From Eutreptiella sp. 'Long Island Sound 2002' (lineage: Eukaryota; Euglenozoa; Euglenophyceae; Eutreptiales; Eutreptiaceae): DNA of 64,000 bases. The stretch spans positions 148,161,596 through 148,225,595 of the forward strand of contig OZ038378.1 of NCBI GenBank assembly GCA_964036045.1, written 5' to 3'. The notes below the pieces were generated by a model. That model searched no databases. It saw nothing but the letters and a program-made list of their open reading frames with translations, and was not told the origin of the DNA. The position numbers were made by a program, and so were the translations under genes. This document shows positions 25,751-38,796 of this stretch, piece by piece (position 1 is the first letter of the stretch; each line of letters starts with the position of its first letter).

Positions 25751-28700
25751 ATTCTCGGAAAATTCTCGGAAAATTCTCGGAAATTCTCGGATAATTCTCG
25801 GAAAATTCTCAGAAAATTTTCAGAAAATTCTCGGAAAATTCTCGGAAAATTCTCAGAAAATTCTCGGAAAATTCTCGGAAAATTCTCGGAAAATTCTCGG
25901 AAAATTCTCGGAAAATTCTCGGAAAATTCTCGGAAAATTCTCAGAAAATTCTCGGAAATTCTCCGATAATTCTCGGAAAATTCTCAGAAAATTCTCGGAA
26001 AATTCTCGGAAAATTCTCAGAAAATTCTCGGAAAGTTCTCGGAAAATTCTCGGAAAATTCTCGGAAAATTCTCGGAAAATTCTCGGAAAATTCTCGGAAA
26101 ATTCTCGGAAAATTCTCGGGAAATTGACGGAAAATTCTCGGAAACTTCTCGGAAAATTCTCGGAAAATTCTCGGAAAATTCTCGGAAAATTCTCGGAAAA
26201 TTCTCGGAAAATTCTCGGAAAATTCTCGGAAAATTCTCGGAAAATTCTCGGAAAATTCCCGGAAAATTCTCGGAAAATTCTCGGAAAATTCTCGGAAAAT
26301 TCTCGGAAAATTCTCGGAAAATTCTCGGAAAATTCTCGGAAAATTCTCGGAAAATTCTCGGAAAATTCTCGGAAAATTCTCGGAAAAATCTCGGAAAATT
26401 CTCAGAAAATTCTCGGAAAATTCCCGGAAAATTCTCGGAAAATTCTCGGAAAATTCTCGGAAAATTCTCGGAAAATTCTCGGAAAATTGACGGAAAATTC
26501 TCAGAAAATTCTCAGAAAATTCTCGGAAAATTCTCGGAAAATTCTCGGAAAATTCTAGGAAAATTGACGGAAAATTCTCGGAAAATTCTCGGAAAATTCT
26601 CAGAAAATTCTCGGAAAATTCTCGGAAAATTCTCGGAAAATTCTCGGAAAATTCTCGGAAAATTTTCGGAAAATTCTCGGAAAATTCTCAGAAAATTGAC
26701 GGAAAATTCTCGGAAAATTCTCGGAAAATTCTCGGAAAATTCTCGGAAAATTCTCCGAAAATTCTCGGAAAATTCTCGGAAAATTCTCGGAAAATTCTCG
26801 GAAAATTCTCGGAAAATTCTCAGAAAATTCTCGGAAAATTCTCGGAAAATTCTCGGAAAATTCTCAGAAAATTCTCGGAAATTCTCCGATAATTCTCGGA
26901 AAATTCTCAGAAAATTCTCCGAAAATTCTCGGAAAATTCTCAGAAAATTCTCGGAAAGTTCTCGGAAAATTCTCGGAAAATTCTCGGAAAATTCTCAGAA
27001 AATTCTCGGAAAATTCTCGGAAAATTCTCGGAAAATTCTCGGAAAATTCTCGGAAAATTCTCGGAAAATTCTCGGAAAATTCTCGGAAAATTCCCGGAAA
27101 ATTCTCGGAAAATTCTTGGAAAATTCTCGGAAAGTTCTCGGAAATTCTCGGAAAATTCTCGGAAAATTCTCAGAAAATTCTCGGAAAATTCTCGGAAAAT
27201 TCTCGGAAAATTCTCCGAAAAATTCTCGGAAAATTCTCGGAAAATTCTCGGAAAATTCTCGGAAAATTCTCGGAAAATTCTCGGAAAATTCTTGGAAAAT
27301 TCTCGGAAAGTTCTCGGAAAATTCTCAGAAAATTCTCGGAAATTCCTCGGAAAATTCTCGGAAAATTCTCGGAAAATTCTCAGAAAATTCTCGGAAATTC
27401 TCCGATAATTCTCGGAAAATTCTCAGAAAATTCTCGGAAAATTCTCGGAAATTTTCTCAGAAAATTCTCGGAAAGTTCTCGGAAAATTCTCGGAAAATTC
27501 CCGGAAAATTCTCGGAAAATTCTTGGAAAATTCTCGGAAAATTCTCGGAAAATTCTCGGAAAATTCTCGGAAAATTCTCGGAAAATTCTCGGAAAATTCT
27601 CGGAAAATTCTCGGAAAATTCTCGGAAAATTCTCGGAAAATTCTCGGAAAATTCTCGGAAAACTGACGGAAAATTCTCGGAAACTACTCGGAAAATTCTC
27701 GGAAAATTCTCGGAAAATTCTCGGAAAATTCTCGGAAAATTCTCGGAAAATTCTCGGAAAATTCTCGGAAAATTCTCGGAAAATTCTCGGAAAATTCTCG
27801 GAAAATTCTCGGAAAATTCTCGGAAAATTCTCAGAAAATTCTCAGAAAATTCTCGGAAAATTCTCGGAAAATTCTCGGAAAATTCTCGGAAAATTCTCGG
27901 AAAATTCTCGGAAAATTCTCGGAAAAATCTGGGAAAATTCTCGGAATATTCTCATAAAATTCTCGGAAAATTCTCGGAAAATTCTCGGAAAATTCTCGGA
28001 AAATTCTCGGAAAATTTTCGGAAAATTCTCGGAAAATTCTCGGAAAATTCTCGGAAAATTCTCGGAAAATTCTCGGAAAATTCTCGGAAAATTCTCGGAA
28101 AATTCTCAGAAAATTCTCGGAAATTCTCGGATAATTCTCGGAAAATTTTCAGAAAATTCTCAGAAAATTGTCGGAAAATTCTCGGAAAATTCTCGGAAAA
28201 TTCTCCGGAAAATTCTCGGAAAATTCTCGGAAAATTCTCGGAAATTCTCGGAAAATTCTCGGAAAATTCTCGGAAAATTCTCGGAAAATTCTCGGAAAAT
28301 TCTCGGAAAATTCTCGAAAATTCTCGGAAAAATTCTCGGAAAATTCTCGGAAAATTCTCGGAAAATTCTCGGAAAATTCTCGGAAAATTCTCGGAAAATT
28401 GACGGAAAATTCTCGGAACTTCTCGGAAAATTCTCGGAAATTCTCGGAAAATTCTCGGAAAATTCTCGGAAAATTCTCGGAAAATTCTCGGAAAATTCTC
28501 GGAAAATTCTCGGAAAATTCTCGGAAAATTCTCGGAAAATTCTCGGAAAATTCTCGGAAAATTCTCAGAAAATTCTCAGAAAATTCTCGGAAAATTCTCG
28601 GAAAATTCTCGGAAAATTCTCGGAGAAATTCTCGGAAAATTTCTCGGAAAATTCTCGGAAAAATTCTGGGAAAATTCTCGGAATATTCTCATAAAATTCT

Positions 28701-29050
28701 CGGAAAATTCTCGGAAAATTCTCGGAAAATTCTTGGAAAATTCTCGGAAAATTTTCGGAAAATTCTCGGAAAATTCTCGGAAAATTCTCGGAAAATTCTC
28801 GGGAAAATTCTCGGAAAATTCTCGGAAAATTCTCGGAAAATTCTCAGAAAATTCTCGGAAATTCTCGGATAATTCTCGGAAAATTTTCAGAAAATTCTCG
28901 GAAAATTGTCGGAAAATTCTCAGAAAATTCTCGGAAAATTCTCGGAAAATTCTCGGAAAATTCTCGGAAAATTCTCGGAAAATTCCCGGAAAATTCTCGG
29001 AAAATTCTCGGAAAATTCTCGGAAAATTCTCGGAAAATTCTCGGAAAATT
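25751..29050 (+). repeat. 3.3-kb tandem HOR, copy 2
   Basis: Sister of 22441-25750, with CTAGG/TTGACGG at 26556, ATTCTTGG/AAAGTTC at about 27116, AACTGACGG at 27661 (altered from AATTGACGG), AAAAATCTGGG/AATATTCTCAT near 27925 and TTGTCGG at 28168. Its final ~650 bases (28200-28810) contain many one-base insertions and deletions that are absent at the matching positions of copy 1. It runs directly into block A copy 3. Confidence 0.84.
28306..28323 (+). promoter_or_regulatory. Perfect four-pentamer heat-shock-element-like match (sequence match only)
   Basis: A one-base loss (CGG to CG) brings two units into the pattern GAAnnTTCnnGAAnnTTC, which is the heat shock factor consensus with four alternating pentamers. 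Canonical units give GAAnnTTC but have three bases, not two, before the next GAA. There is no adjacent gene, so this is a match in satellite and not an inferred promoter. Confidence 0.3.
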
Positions 29051-30660
29051 CTCGGAAAATTCTCGGAAAATTCTCGGAAAATTCTCGGAAAATTCTCAGA
29101 AAATTCTCGGAAAATTCCCGGAAAATTCTCGGAAAATTCTCGGAAAATTCTCGGAAAATTCTCGGAAAATTCTCGGAAAATTCTCGGAAAAATCTCGGAA
29201 AATTCTCGGAAAATTCTCGGAAAATTCTCGGAAAATTCTCAGAATAATTCTCGGAAAATTCTCGGAAAATTCTCGGAAAATTGACGGAAAATTCTCGGAA
29301 AATTCTCGGAAAATTCTCGGAAAATTCTCGGCAAATTCTCGGAAAATTCTCGGAAAATTCTCGGAAAATTCTCGGAAAATTCTGGGAAAAATCTCGGAAC
29401 ATTCTCGGAAAATTCTCGGAAAATTCTCCGAAAATTCTCGGAAAATTCTCGCAAAATTCTCGGAAAATTCTCGGAAAATTCTCGGAAAATTCTCGGAAAA
29501 TTCTCGGAAAATTCTCGGAAAATTCTCGGAAAATTCTCAGAAAATTCTCGGAAAATTCTCGGAAAATTCTCGGAAAATTCTCGGAAAATTCTCGGAAAAT
29601 TCTCGGAAAATTCTCAGAAAATTCTCGGAAATTCTCGGATAATTCTCGGAAAATTCTCAGAAAATTCTCGGAAAATTCTCGGAAAATTCTCGGAAAATTC
29701 TCGGAAAATTCTCGGAAAATTCTGGGAAAATTCTCAGAAAATTTTCGGAAATTGTCGGATAATTCTCGGAAAATTCTCAGAAAATTTTCAGAAAATTCTC
29801 GGAAAATTCTCGGAAAATTCTCAGAAAATTCTGGGAAAATTCTCGGAAAATTCTCGGAAAATTCTCAGAAAATTCTCGGAAAATTCTCGGAAAATTCTCG
29901 GAAAATTCTCAGAAAATTCTCGGAAATTCTCCGATAATTCTCGGAAAATTCTCAGAAAATTCTCGGAAAATTCTCGGAAAATTCTCAGAAAATTCTCGGA
30001 AAGTTCTCGGAAAATTCTCGGAAAATTCTCGGAAAATTCTCAGAAAATTCTCGGAAAATTCTCGGAAAATTCTCGGAAAATTCTCGGAAAATTCTCGGAA
30101 AATTCTCGGAAAAATCTCGGAAAATTCTCGGAATATTCTCATAAAATTCTCGGAAAATTCTCGGAAAATTCTCGGAAAATTCTCGGAAAATTCTCGGAAA
30201 ATTCTCGGAAAATTCTCGGAAAATTCTCGGAAATTCTCGGAAACTTCTCGGAAAATTCTCGGAAAATTCTCGGAAAATTTTCAGAAAATTCTCGGAAATT
30301 CTCGGATAATTCTCGGAAAATTTTCAGAAAATTCTCGGAAAATTCTCGGAAAATTCTCAGAAAATTCTCGGAAAATTCTCGGAAAATTCTCCGAAAATTC
30401 TCGGAAAATTCTCGGAAAAATCTCGGAAAATTCTCGGAAAATTCTCGGAAAATTCTCGGAAAAATCTCGGAAAATTCTCGGAAAAGTCTCGGAAAATTCT
30501 CGGAAAATTGACGGAAAATTCTCGGAAAATTCTCGGAAAATTCTCGGAAAATTCTCGGCAAATTCTCGGAAAATTCTCGGAAAATTCTCGGAAAATTCTC
30601 GGAAAATTCTGGGAAAAATCTCGGAACATTCTCGGAAAATTCTCGGAAAATTCTCCGAAA
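28906..30660 (+). repeat. Block A higher-order repeat, copy 3
   Basis: It opens with TTGTCGG...CTCAG. TTGACGG is at 29281, GGCAAATTC near 29330, TCTGGGAAAAATC/AACATTC at 29381, an AAATTGTCGG form of the AAATCGTCGG marker near 29748, AATATTCTCAT near 30133, and a second cassette at 30508-30608. Spacings of 1,227 and 1,702 bp equal those of copy 2. A one-base change (AGAATAATTC) near 29242 and an AAAAGTCTC unit near 30484 are private variants. Confidence 0.86.
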
Positions 30661-33600
30661 ATTCTCGGGAAATTCTCGGAAAATTCTCGGAAAATTCTCG
30701 GAAAATTCTCGGAAAATTCTCGGAAAATTCTCGGAAAATTCTCGGAAAATTCTCGGAAAATTCTCAGAAAATTCTCGGAAAATTCTCGGAAAATTCTCGG
30801 AAAATTCTCGGAAAATTCTCGGAAAATTCTCGGAAAATTCTCAGAAAATTCTCGGAAATTCTCGGATAATTTTCGGAAAATTCTCAGAAAATTCTCGGAA
30901 AATTCTCGGAAAATTCTCGGAAAATTCTCGGAAAATTCTCGGAAAATTCTCGGAAAATTCTCGGAAAATTCTCAGAAAATTCTCGGAAATTCTCGGATAA
31001 TTCTCGGAAAATTCTCAGAAAATTTTCAGAAAATTCTCGGAAAATTCTCGGAAAATTCTCAGAAAATTCTCGGAAAATTCTCGGAAAATTCTCGGAAAAT
31101 TCTCAGAAAATTCTCGGAAAATTCTCGGAAAATTCTCGGAAAATTCTCAGAAAATTCTCAGAAAAATTTCTGCTAATTCTCGGAAAATTCTCAGAAAATT
31201 CTCGGAAAATTCTCGGAAAATTCTCAGAAAATTCTCGGAAAGTTCTCGGAAAATTCTCGGAAAATTCTCGGAAAATTCTCAGAAAATTCTCGGAAAATTC
31301 TCGGAAAATTCTCGGCAAATTCTCGGAAAATTCTCGGAAAATTCTCGGAAAATTCTCGGAAAATTCTTGGAAAACTCTCGGAAAGTTCTCGGAAAATTCC
31401 CGGAAAATTCTCGGAAAATTCTTGGAAAATTCTCGGAAAGTTCTCGGAAAATTCTCGGAAAATTCTCGGAAAATTCTCAGAAAATTCTCGGAAAATTCTC
31501 GGAAAATTCTCGGAAAATTCTCGGAAAATTCTAGGAAAATTCTCGGAAAATTCTCCGAAAATTCTCGGATAATTCCCGGAAAATTCTCGGAAAATTCTTG
31601 GAAAATTCTCGGAAAGTTCTCGGAAAATTCTCAGAAAATTCTCGGAAAGTTCTCGGAAAATTCTCGGAAAATTCTCGGAAAATTCTCAGAAAATTCTCGG
31701 AAATTCTCCGATAATTCTCGGAAAATTCTCAGAAAATTCTCGGAAAATTCTCGGAAAATTCTCAGAAAATTCTCGGAAAGTTCTCGGAAAATTCTCGGAA
31801 AATTCTCGGAAAATTCTCGGAAAATTCCCGGAAAATTCTCGGAAAATTCTTGGAAAATTCTCGGAAAATTCTCGGAAAATTCTCGGAAAATTCTCGGAAA
31901 ATTCTCGAAAAATTCTCGGAAAATTCTCGGAAAATTCTCGGAAAATTCTCGGAAAATTCTCGGAAAAGTCTCGGAAAATTCTCGGAAAATTCTCGGAAAA
32001 TTCTCGGAAAATTGACGGAAAATTCTCGGAAACTTCTCGGAAAATTCTCGGAAAATTCTCGGAAAATTCTCGGAAAATTCTCGGAAAATTCTCGGAAAAT
32101 TCTCGGAAAATTCTCGGAAAATTCTCGGAAAATTCCCGGAAAATTCTCGGAAAATTCTCGGAAAATTCTCGGAAAATTCTCGGAAAATTCTCGGAAAATT
32201 CTCGGAAAATTCTCGGAAAATTCTCGGAAAATTCTCGGAAAATTCTCGGAAAATTCTCGGAAAATTCTCGGAAAATTCTCGGAAAAATCTCGGAAAATTC
32301 TCAGAAAATTCTCGGAAAATTCCCGGAAAATTCTCGGAAAATTCTCGGAAAATTCTCGGAAAATTCTCGGAAAATTCTCGGAAAATTCTCGGAAAATTCT
32401 CGGAAAATTCTCGGAAAAACGACGGAAAATTCTCGGAAAATTCTCGGAAAATTCTCGGAAAATTCTCGGAAAATTCTCGGAAAATTCTCGGAAAATTCTC
32501 AGAAAATTCTCAGAAAATTCTCCCAAAATTCTCGGAAAATTCTCGGAGAATTCTAGGAAAATTGACGGAAAATTCTCGGAAAATTCTCGGAAAATTCTCA
32601 GAAAATTCTCGGATACTTCTCGGAAAATTCTCGGAAAATTCTCGGAAAATTTTCGGAAAATTCTCGGAAAATTCTCGGAAAATAAACGGAAAATTCTCGG
32701 AAAATTCTCGGAAAATTCTCGGAAAATTCTCGGAAAATTCTCCGAAAATTCTCGGAAAATTCTCAGAAAATTTTCGGAAATTCTCCGATAATTCTCGGAA
32801 AATTCTCAGAAAATTCTCGGAAAATTCTCGGAAAATTCTCAGAAAATTCTCGGAAAGTTCTCGGAAAATTCTCGGAAAATTCTCGGAAAGTTCTCAGAAA
32901 ATTCTCGGAAAATTCTCGGAAAATTCTCGGAAAATTCTCGGAAAATTCTCGGAAAATTCTCGGAAAATTCTCGGAAAATTCTCGGAAAATTCCCGGAAAA
33001 TTCTCGGAAAATTCTTGGAAAATTCTCGGAAAGTTCTCGGAAAATTCTCGGAAAATTCTCGGAAAATTCTCAGAAAATTCTCGGAAAATTCTCGGAAAAT
33101 TCTCGGAAAATTCTCGGAAAATTCTCGGAAAATTCTCGGAAAATTCTCGGAAAATTCTCGGAAAATTCCCGGAAAATTCTCGGAAAGTTCTCGGAAACTC
33201 TCGGAAATTTCTCGGAAAATTCTCAGAAAATTCTCGGAAATTCTCCGATAATTCTCGGAAGATTCTCAGAAAATTCTCGGAAAATTCTCGGAAAATTCTC
33301 AGAAAATTCTCGGAAAGTTCTCGGAAAATTCTCGGAAAATTCTCGGAAAATTCTCGGAAAATTCCCGGAAAATTCTCGGAAAATTCTTGGAAAATTCTCG
33401 GAAAATTCTCGGAAAATTCTCGGAAAATTCTCGGAAAATTCTCGAAAAATTCTCGGAAAATTCTCGGAAAATTCTCGGAAATTCTCCGATAATTCTCGGA
33501 AAATTCTCGGAAAATTCTCGGAAAATTCTCGGAAAATTCTCGGAAAATTGACGGAAAATTCTCGGAAACTTCTCGGAAAATTCTCGGAAAATTCTCGGAA

Positions 33601-36600
33601 AATTCTCGGAAAATTCTCGGAAAATTCTCGGAAAATTCTCGGAAAATTCTCGGAAAATTCTCGGAAAATTCCCGGAAAATTCCCGGAAAATTCTCGGAAA
33701 ATTCTCGGAAAATTCTCGGAAAATTCTCGGAAAATTCTCGGAAAATTCTCGGAAAATTCTCGGAAAATTCTCGGAAAATTCTCGGAAAATTCTCGGAAAA
33801 TTCTCGGAAAAATCTCGGAAAATTCTCAGAAAATTCTCGGAAAATTCCCGGAAAATTCTCGGAAAATTCTCGGAAAATTCTCGGAAAATTCTCGGAAAAT
33901 TCTCGGAAAATTCTCGGAAAATTCTCGGAAAATTGACGGAAAATTCTCGGAAAATTCTCGGAAAATTCTCCGAAAATTCTCGGAAAATTCTCAGAAAATT
34001 TTCGGAAATTCTCCGATAATTCTCGGAAAATTCTCAGAAAATTCTCGGAAAATTCTCGGAAAATTCTCAGAAAATTCTCGGAAAGTTCTCGGAAAATTCT
34101 CGGAAAATTCTCGGAAAATTCTCAGAAAATTCTCGGAAAATTCTCGGAAAATTCTCGGAAAATTCTCGGAAAATTCTCGGAAAATTCTCGGAAAATTCTC
34201 GGAAAATTCTCGGAAAATTCCCGGAAAATTCTCGGAAAATTCTTGGAAAATTCTCGGAAAGTTCTCGGAAAATTCTCGGAAAATTCTCGGAAAATTCTCA
34301 GAAAATTCTCGGAAAATTCTCGGAAAATTCTCGGAAAATTCTCGGAAAATTCTCGGAAAATTCTCGGAAAATTCTCGGAAAATTCTCGGAAAATTCCCGG
34401 AAAATTCTCGGAAAATTCTTGGAAAATTCTCGGAAAGTTCTCGGAAAATTCTCAGAAAATTCTCAGAAAGTTCTCGGAAAATTCTCGGAAAATTCTCGGA
34501 AAATTCTCAGAAAATTCTCGGAAATTCTCCGATAATTCTCGGAAGATTCTCAGAAAATTCTCGGAAAATTCTCGGAAAATTCTCAGAAAATTCTCGGAAA
34601 GTTCTCGGAAAATTCTCGGAAAATTCTCGGAAAATTCTCGGAAAATTCCCGGAAAATTCTCGGAAAATTCTTGGAAAATTCTCGGAAAATTCTCGGAAAA
34701 TACTCGGAAAATTCTCGGAAAATTCTCGAAAAATTCTCGGAAAATTCTCGGAAAATTCTCGGAAAATTCTCGGAAAATTCTCGGAAAATTCTCGGAAAAT
34801 TCTCAGAAAATTCTCGGAAAGTTCTCGGAAAATTCTCGGAAAATTCTCGGAAAATTCTCAGAAAATTCTCGGAAAATTCTCGGAAAATTCTCGGAAAATT
34901 CTCGGAAAATTCTCGGAAAATTCTCGGAAAATTCTCGGAAAATTCTCGGAAAATTCCCGGAAAATTCTCGGAAAATTCTTGGAAAATTCTCGGAAAGTTC
35001 TCGGAAAATTCTCGGAAAATTCTCGGAAAATTCTCAGAAAATTCTCGGAAAATTCTCGGAAAATTCTCGGAAAATTCTCGGAAAATTCTCGGAAAATTCT
35101 CGGAAAATTCTCGGAAAATTCTCGGAAAATTCCCGGAAAATTCTCGGAAAATTCTTGGAAAATTCTCGGAAAGTTCTCGGAAAATTCTCAGAAAATTCTC
35201 AGAAAGTTCTCGGAAAATTCTCGGAAAATTCTCGGAAAATTCTCAGAAAATTCTCGGAAATTCTCCAATAATTCTCGGAAGATTCTCAGAAAATTCTCGG
35301 AAAATTCTCGGAAAATTCTCAGAAAATTCTCGGAAAGTTCTCGGAAAATTCTCGGAAAATTCTCGGAAAATTCTCGGAAAATTCCCGGAAAATTCTCGGA
35401 AAATTCTTGGAAAATTCTCGGAAAATTCTCGGAAAATACTCGGAAAATTCTCGGAAAATTCTCGAAAAATTCTCGGAAAATTCTCGGAAAATTCTCGGAA
35501 AATTCTCGGAAAATTCTCGGAAAATTCTCGGAAAATTCTCGGAAAATTCTCGGAAAATTCTCGGAAAATTGACGGAAAATTCTCGGAAACTTCTCGGAAA
35601 ATTCTCGGAAAATTCTCGGAAAATTCTCGGAAAATTCTCGGAAAATTCTCGGAAAATTCTCGGAAAATTCTCGGAAAATTCTCGGAAAATTCTCGGAAAA
35701 TTCCCGGAAAATTCGCGGAAAATTCTCGGAAAATTCTCCGAAAATTCTCGGAAAATTCTCGGAAAATTCTCGGAAAATTCTCAGAAAATTCTCGGAAAAT
35801 TCTCGGAAAATTCTCGGAAAAATCTCGGAAAATTCTCAGAAAATTCTTGGAAAATTCTCGGAAAATTCTCGGAAAATTCTCGGAAAATTCTCGGAAAATT
35901 CTCGGAAAATTCTCGGAAAATTCTCGGAAAATTCTCAGAAAATTCTCAGAAAATTCTCGGAAAATTCTCGGAAAATTGACGGAAAATTCTCGGAAAATTC
36001 TCGGAAAATTCTCAGAAAATTCTCGGAAAATTCTCGGAAAATTCTCGGAAAATTCTCGGAAAATTCTCGGAAAATTTTCGGAAAATTCTCGGAAAATTGA
36101 CGGAAAATTCTCGGAAAATTCTCGGAAAATTCTCAGAAAATTCTCGGAAAATTCTCGGAAAATTCTCGGAAAATTCTCGGAAAATTCTCGGAAAATTCTC
36201 GGAAAATTCTCGGAAAATTCCCGGAAAATTCTCGGAAAATTCTTGGAAAATTCTCGGAAAATTCTCGGAAAATACTCGGAAAATTCTCGGAAAATTCTCG
36301 AAAAATTCTCGGAAAATTCTCGGAAAATTCTCGGAAAATTCTCGGAAAATTCTCGGAAAATTCTCGGAAAATTCTCGGAAAATTCTCGGAAAATTCTCGG
36401 AAAATTGACGGAAAATTCTCGGAAACTTCTCGGAAAATTCTCGGAAAATTCTCGGAAAATTCTCGGAAAATTCTCGGAAAATTCTCGGAAAATTCTCGGA
36501 AAATTCTCGGAAAATTCTCGGAAAATTCTCGGAAAATTCTCGGAAAATTCTCGGAAAATTCTCGGAAAAATCTCGGAAAATTCTCGGAAAATTCTTGGAA

Positions 36601-38796
36601 AATTCTCGGAAAATTCTCGGAAAATTCTCGGAAAATTCTCGGAAAATTCTCGGAAAATTCTCGGAAAATTCTCGGAAAATTCTCAGAAAATTCTCAGAAA
36701 ATTCTCGGAAAATTCTCGGAAAATTGACGGAAAATTCTCGGAAAATTCTCGGAAAATTCTCAGAAAATTCTCGGAAAATTCTCGGAAAATTCTCGGAAAA
36801 TTCTCGGAAAATTCTCGGAAAATTTTCGGAAAATTCTCGGAAAATTGACGGAAAATTCTCGGAAAATTCTCGGAAAATTCTCGGAAAATTCTCGGAAAAT
36901 TCTCGGAAAATTCTCGGAAAATTCTCGGAAAATTTTCGGAAAATTCTCGGAAAATTCTCGGAAAATTGACGGAAAATTCTCGGAAAATTCTCGGAAAATT
37001 CTCGGAAAATTCTCGGAAAATTCTCCGAAAATTCTCGGAAAATTCTCGGAAAATTCTCGGAAAATTCTCGGAAAATTCTCGGAAAATTCTCGGAAAATTC
37101 TCGGAAAATTCTCGGAAAATTCTCGGAAAATTCTCAGAAAATTCTCGGAAATTCTCCGATAATTCTCGGAAAATTCTCAGAAAATTCTCGGAAAATTCTC
37201 GGAAAATTTTCAGAAAATTCTCGGAAAGTTCTCGGAAAATTCTCGGAAAATTCTCGGAAAATTCTCAGAAAATTCTCGGAAAATTCTCGGAAAATTCTCG
37301 GAAAATTCTCGGAAAATTCTCGGAAAATTCTCGGAAAATTCCCGGAAAATTCTCGGAAAATTCTTGGAAAATTCTCGGAAAATTCCCGGAAAATTCTCGG
37401 AAAATTCTCGGAAAATTCTCGGAAAATTCTCGGAAAATTCTCGGAAAATTCTCGGAAAATTCTCGGAAAATTCTCGGAAAATTCTCGGAAAATTCTCGGA
37501 AAATTCTCGGAAAATTCTCGGAAAATCTCGGAAAAATCTCAGAAAATTCTCGGGAAATTCCCGGAAAATTCTCGGAAAATTCTCGGAAAATTCTCGGAAA
37601 ATTCTCGGAAAATTCTCGGAAAATTCTCGGAAAATTCTCGGAAAATTGACGGAAAATTCTCAGAAAATTCTCAGAAAATTCTCGGAAAATTCTCGGAAAA
37701 TTCTCGGAAAATTCTAGGAAAATTGACGGAAAATTCTCGGAAAATTCTCGGAAAATTCTCAGAAAATTCTCGGAAAATTCTCGGAAAATTCTCGGAAAAT
37801 TCTCGGAAAATTCTCGGAAAATTTTCGGAAAATTCTCGGAAAATTCTCGGAAAATTGACGGAAAATTCTCGGAAAATTCTCGGAAAATTCTCGGAAAATT
37901 CTCGGAAAATTCTCCGAAAATTCTCGGAAAATTCTCCGATAATTCTCGGAAAATTCTCGGAAAATTCTCAGAAAATTCTCGGAAAATTCTCGGAAAATTC
38001 TCGGAAAATTCTCAGAAAATTCTCGGAAATTCTCCGATAATTCTCGGAAAATTCTCAGAAAATTCTCGGAAAATTCTCGGAAAATTCTCAGAAAATTCTC
38101 GGAAAGTTCTCGGAAAATTCTGGGAAAATTCTCGGAAAATTCTCAGAAAATTCTCGGAAAAATCTCGGAAAATTCTCGGAAAATTCTCGGAAAATTCTCG
38201 GAAAATTCTCGGAAAATTCTCGGAAAATTCTCGGAAAATTCCCGGAAAATTCTCGGAAAATTCTTGGAAAATTCTCGGAAAGTTCTCGGAAATTCTCGGA
38301 AAATTCTCGGAAAATTCTCAGAAAATTCTCGGAAAATTCTCGGAAAATTCTCGGAAAATTCTCGGAAAATGCTCGGAAAATTCTCGGAAAATTCTCGGAA
38401 AATTCTCGGAAAATTCTCGGAAAATCTTGGAAAATTCTCGGAAAGTTCTCGGAAAATTCTCAGAAAATTCTCGGAAAGTTCTCCGAAAATTCTCGGAAAA
38501 TTCTCGGAAAATTCTCAGAAAATTCTCGGAAATTCTCCGATAATTCTCGGAAAATTCTCAGAAAATTCTCGGAAAATTCTCGGAAATTTCTCAGAAAACT
38601 CTCGGAAAGTTCTCGGAAAATTCTCGGAAAATTCCCGGAAAATTCTCGGAAAATTCTTGGAAAATTCTCGGAAAATTCTCGGAAAATTCTCGGAAAATTC
38701 TCGGAAAATTCTCGGAAAATTCTCGGAAAACTCTCGGAAAATTCTCGGAAAATTCTCGGAAGATTCTCGGAAAATTCTCGGAACATTCTCGGAAAA
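30661..38796 (+). repeat. Satellite domain without AATATTCTCAT or TCTGGG cassettes
   Basis: About 8 kb of array dominated by ATTCTTGG, ATTCCCGG, AAAGTTC and TTGACGG variants; the AATATTCTCAT marker and block A cassettes are absent. TTGACGG/AAACTTC occurs at 32013, 33548, 35570 and 36407. Private oddities are TTTCTGCTAATTC near 31167, AAACGACGG at 32418, AATAAACGG at 32683, CTCCCA at 32521 and a shortened AATCTCGG pair near 37525. CTAGG/TTGACGG appears near 32552 and 37712. The 736-bp duplication at 34060-35535 is listed separately. No gene-like sequence is present. Confidence 0.85.
34060..35535 (+). repeat. 736-bp tandem duplication (two copies)
   Basis: Landmarks repeat at an offset of about 735-736 bp. 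ATTCTTGG/AAAGTTC lies at 34243 and 34979, CTCAGAAAGTTC at about 34467 and 35203, CTCGGAAGATTC near 34549 and 35277, AATACTCGG at 34701 and 35437, and CTCGAAAAATTC near 34726 and 35461. The usual CTCCGATAATTC is changed to CTCCAATAATTC in the right copy only (about 35265), a private substitution after duplication. An AATACTCGG fragment also appears near 36272. Confidence 0.85.

Noticed and set aside
31160-31190. Possible insertion remnant at TTTCTGCTAATTC
   Set aside because: Units continue on both sides with only a few base changes; there is no foreign sequence, terminal repeat or target duplication.
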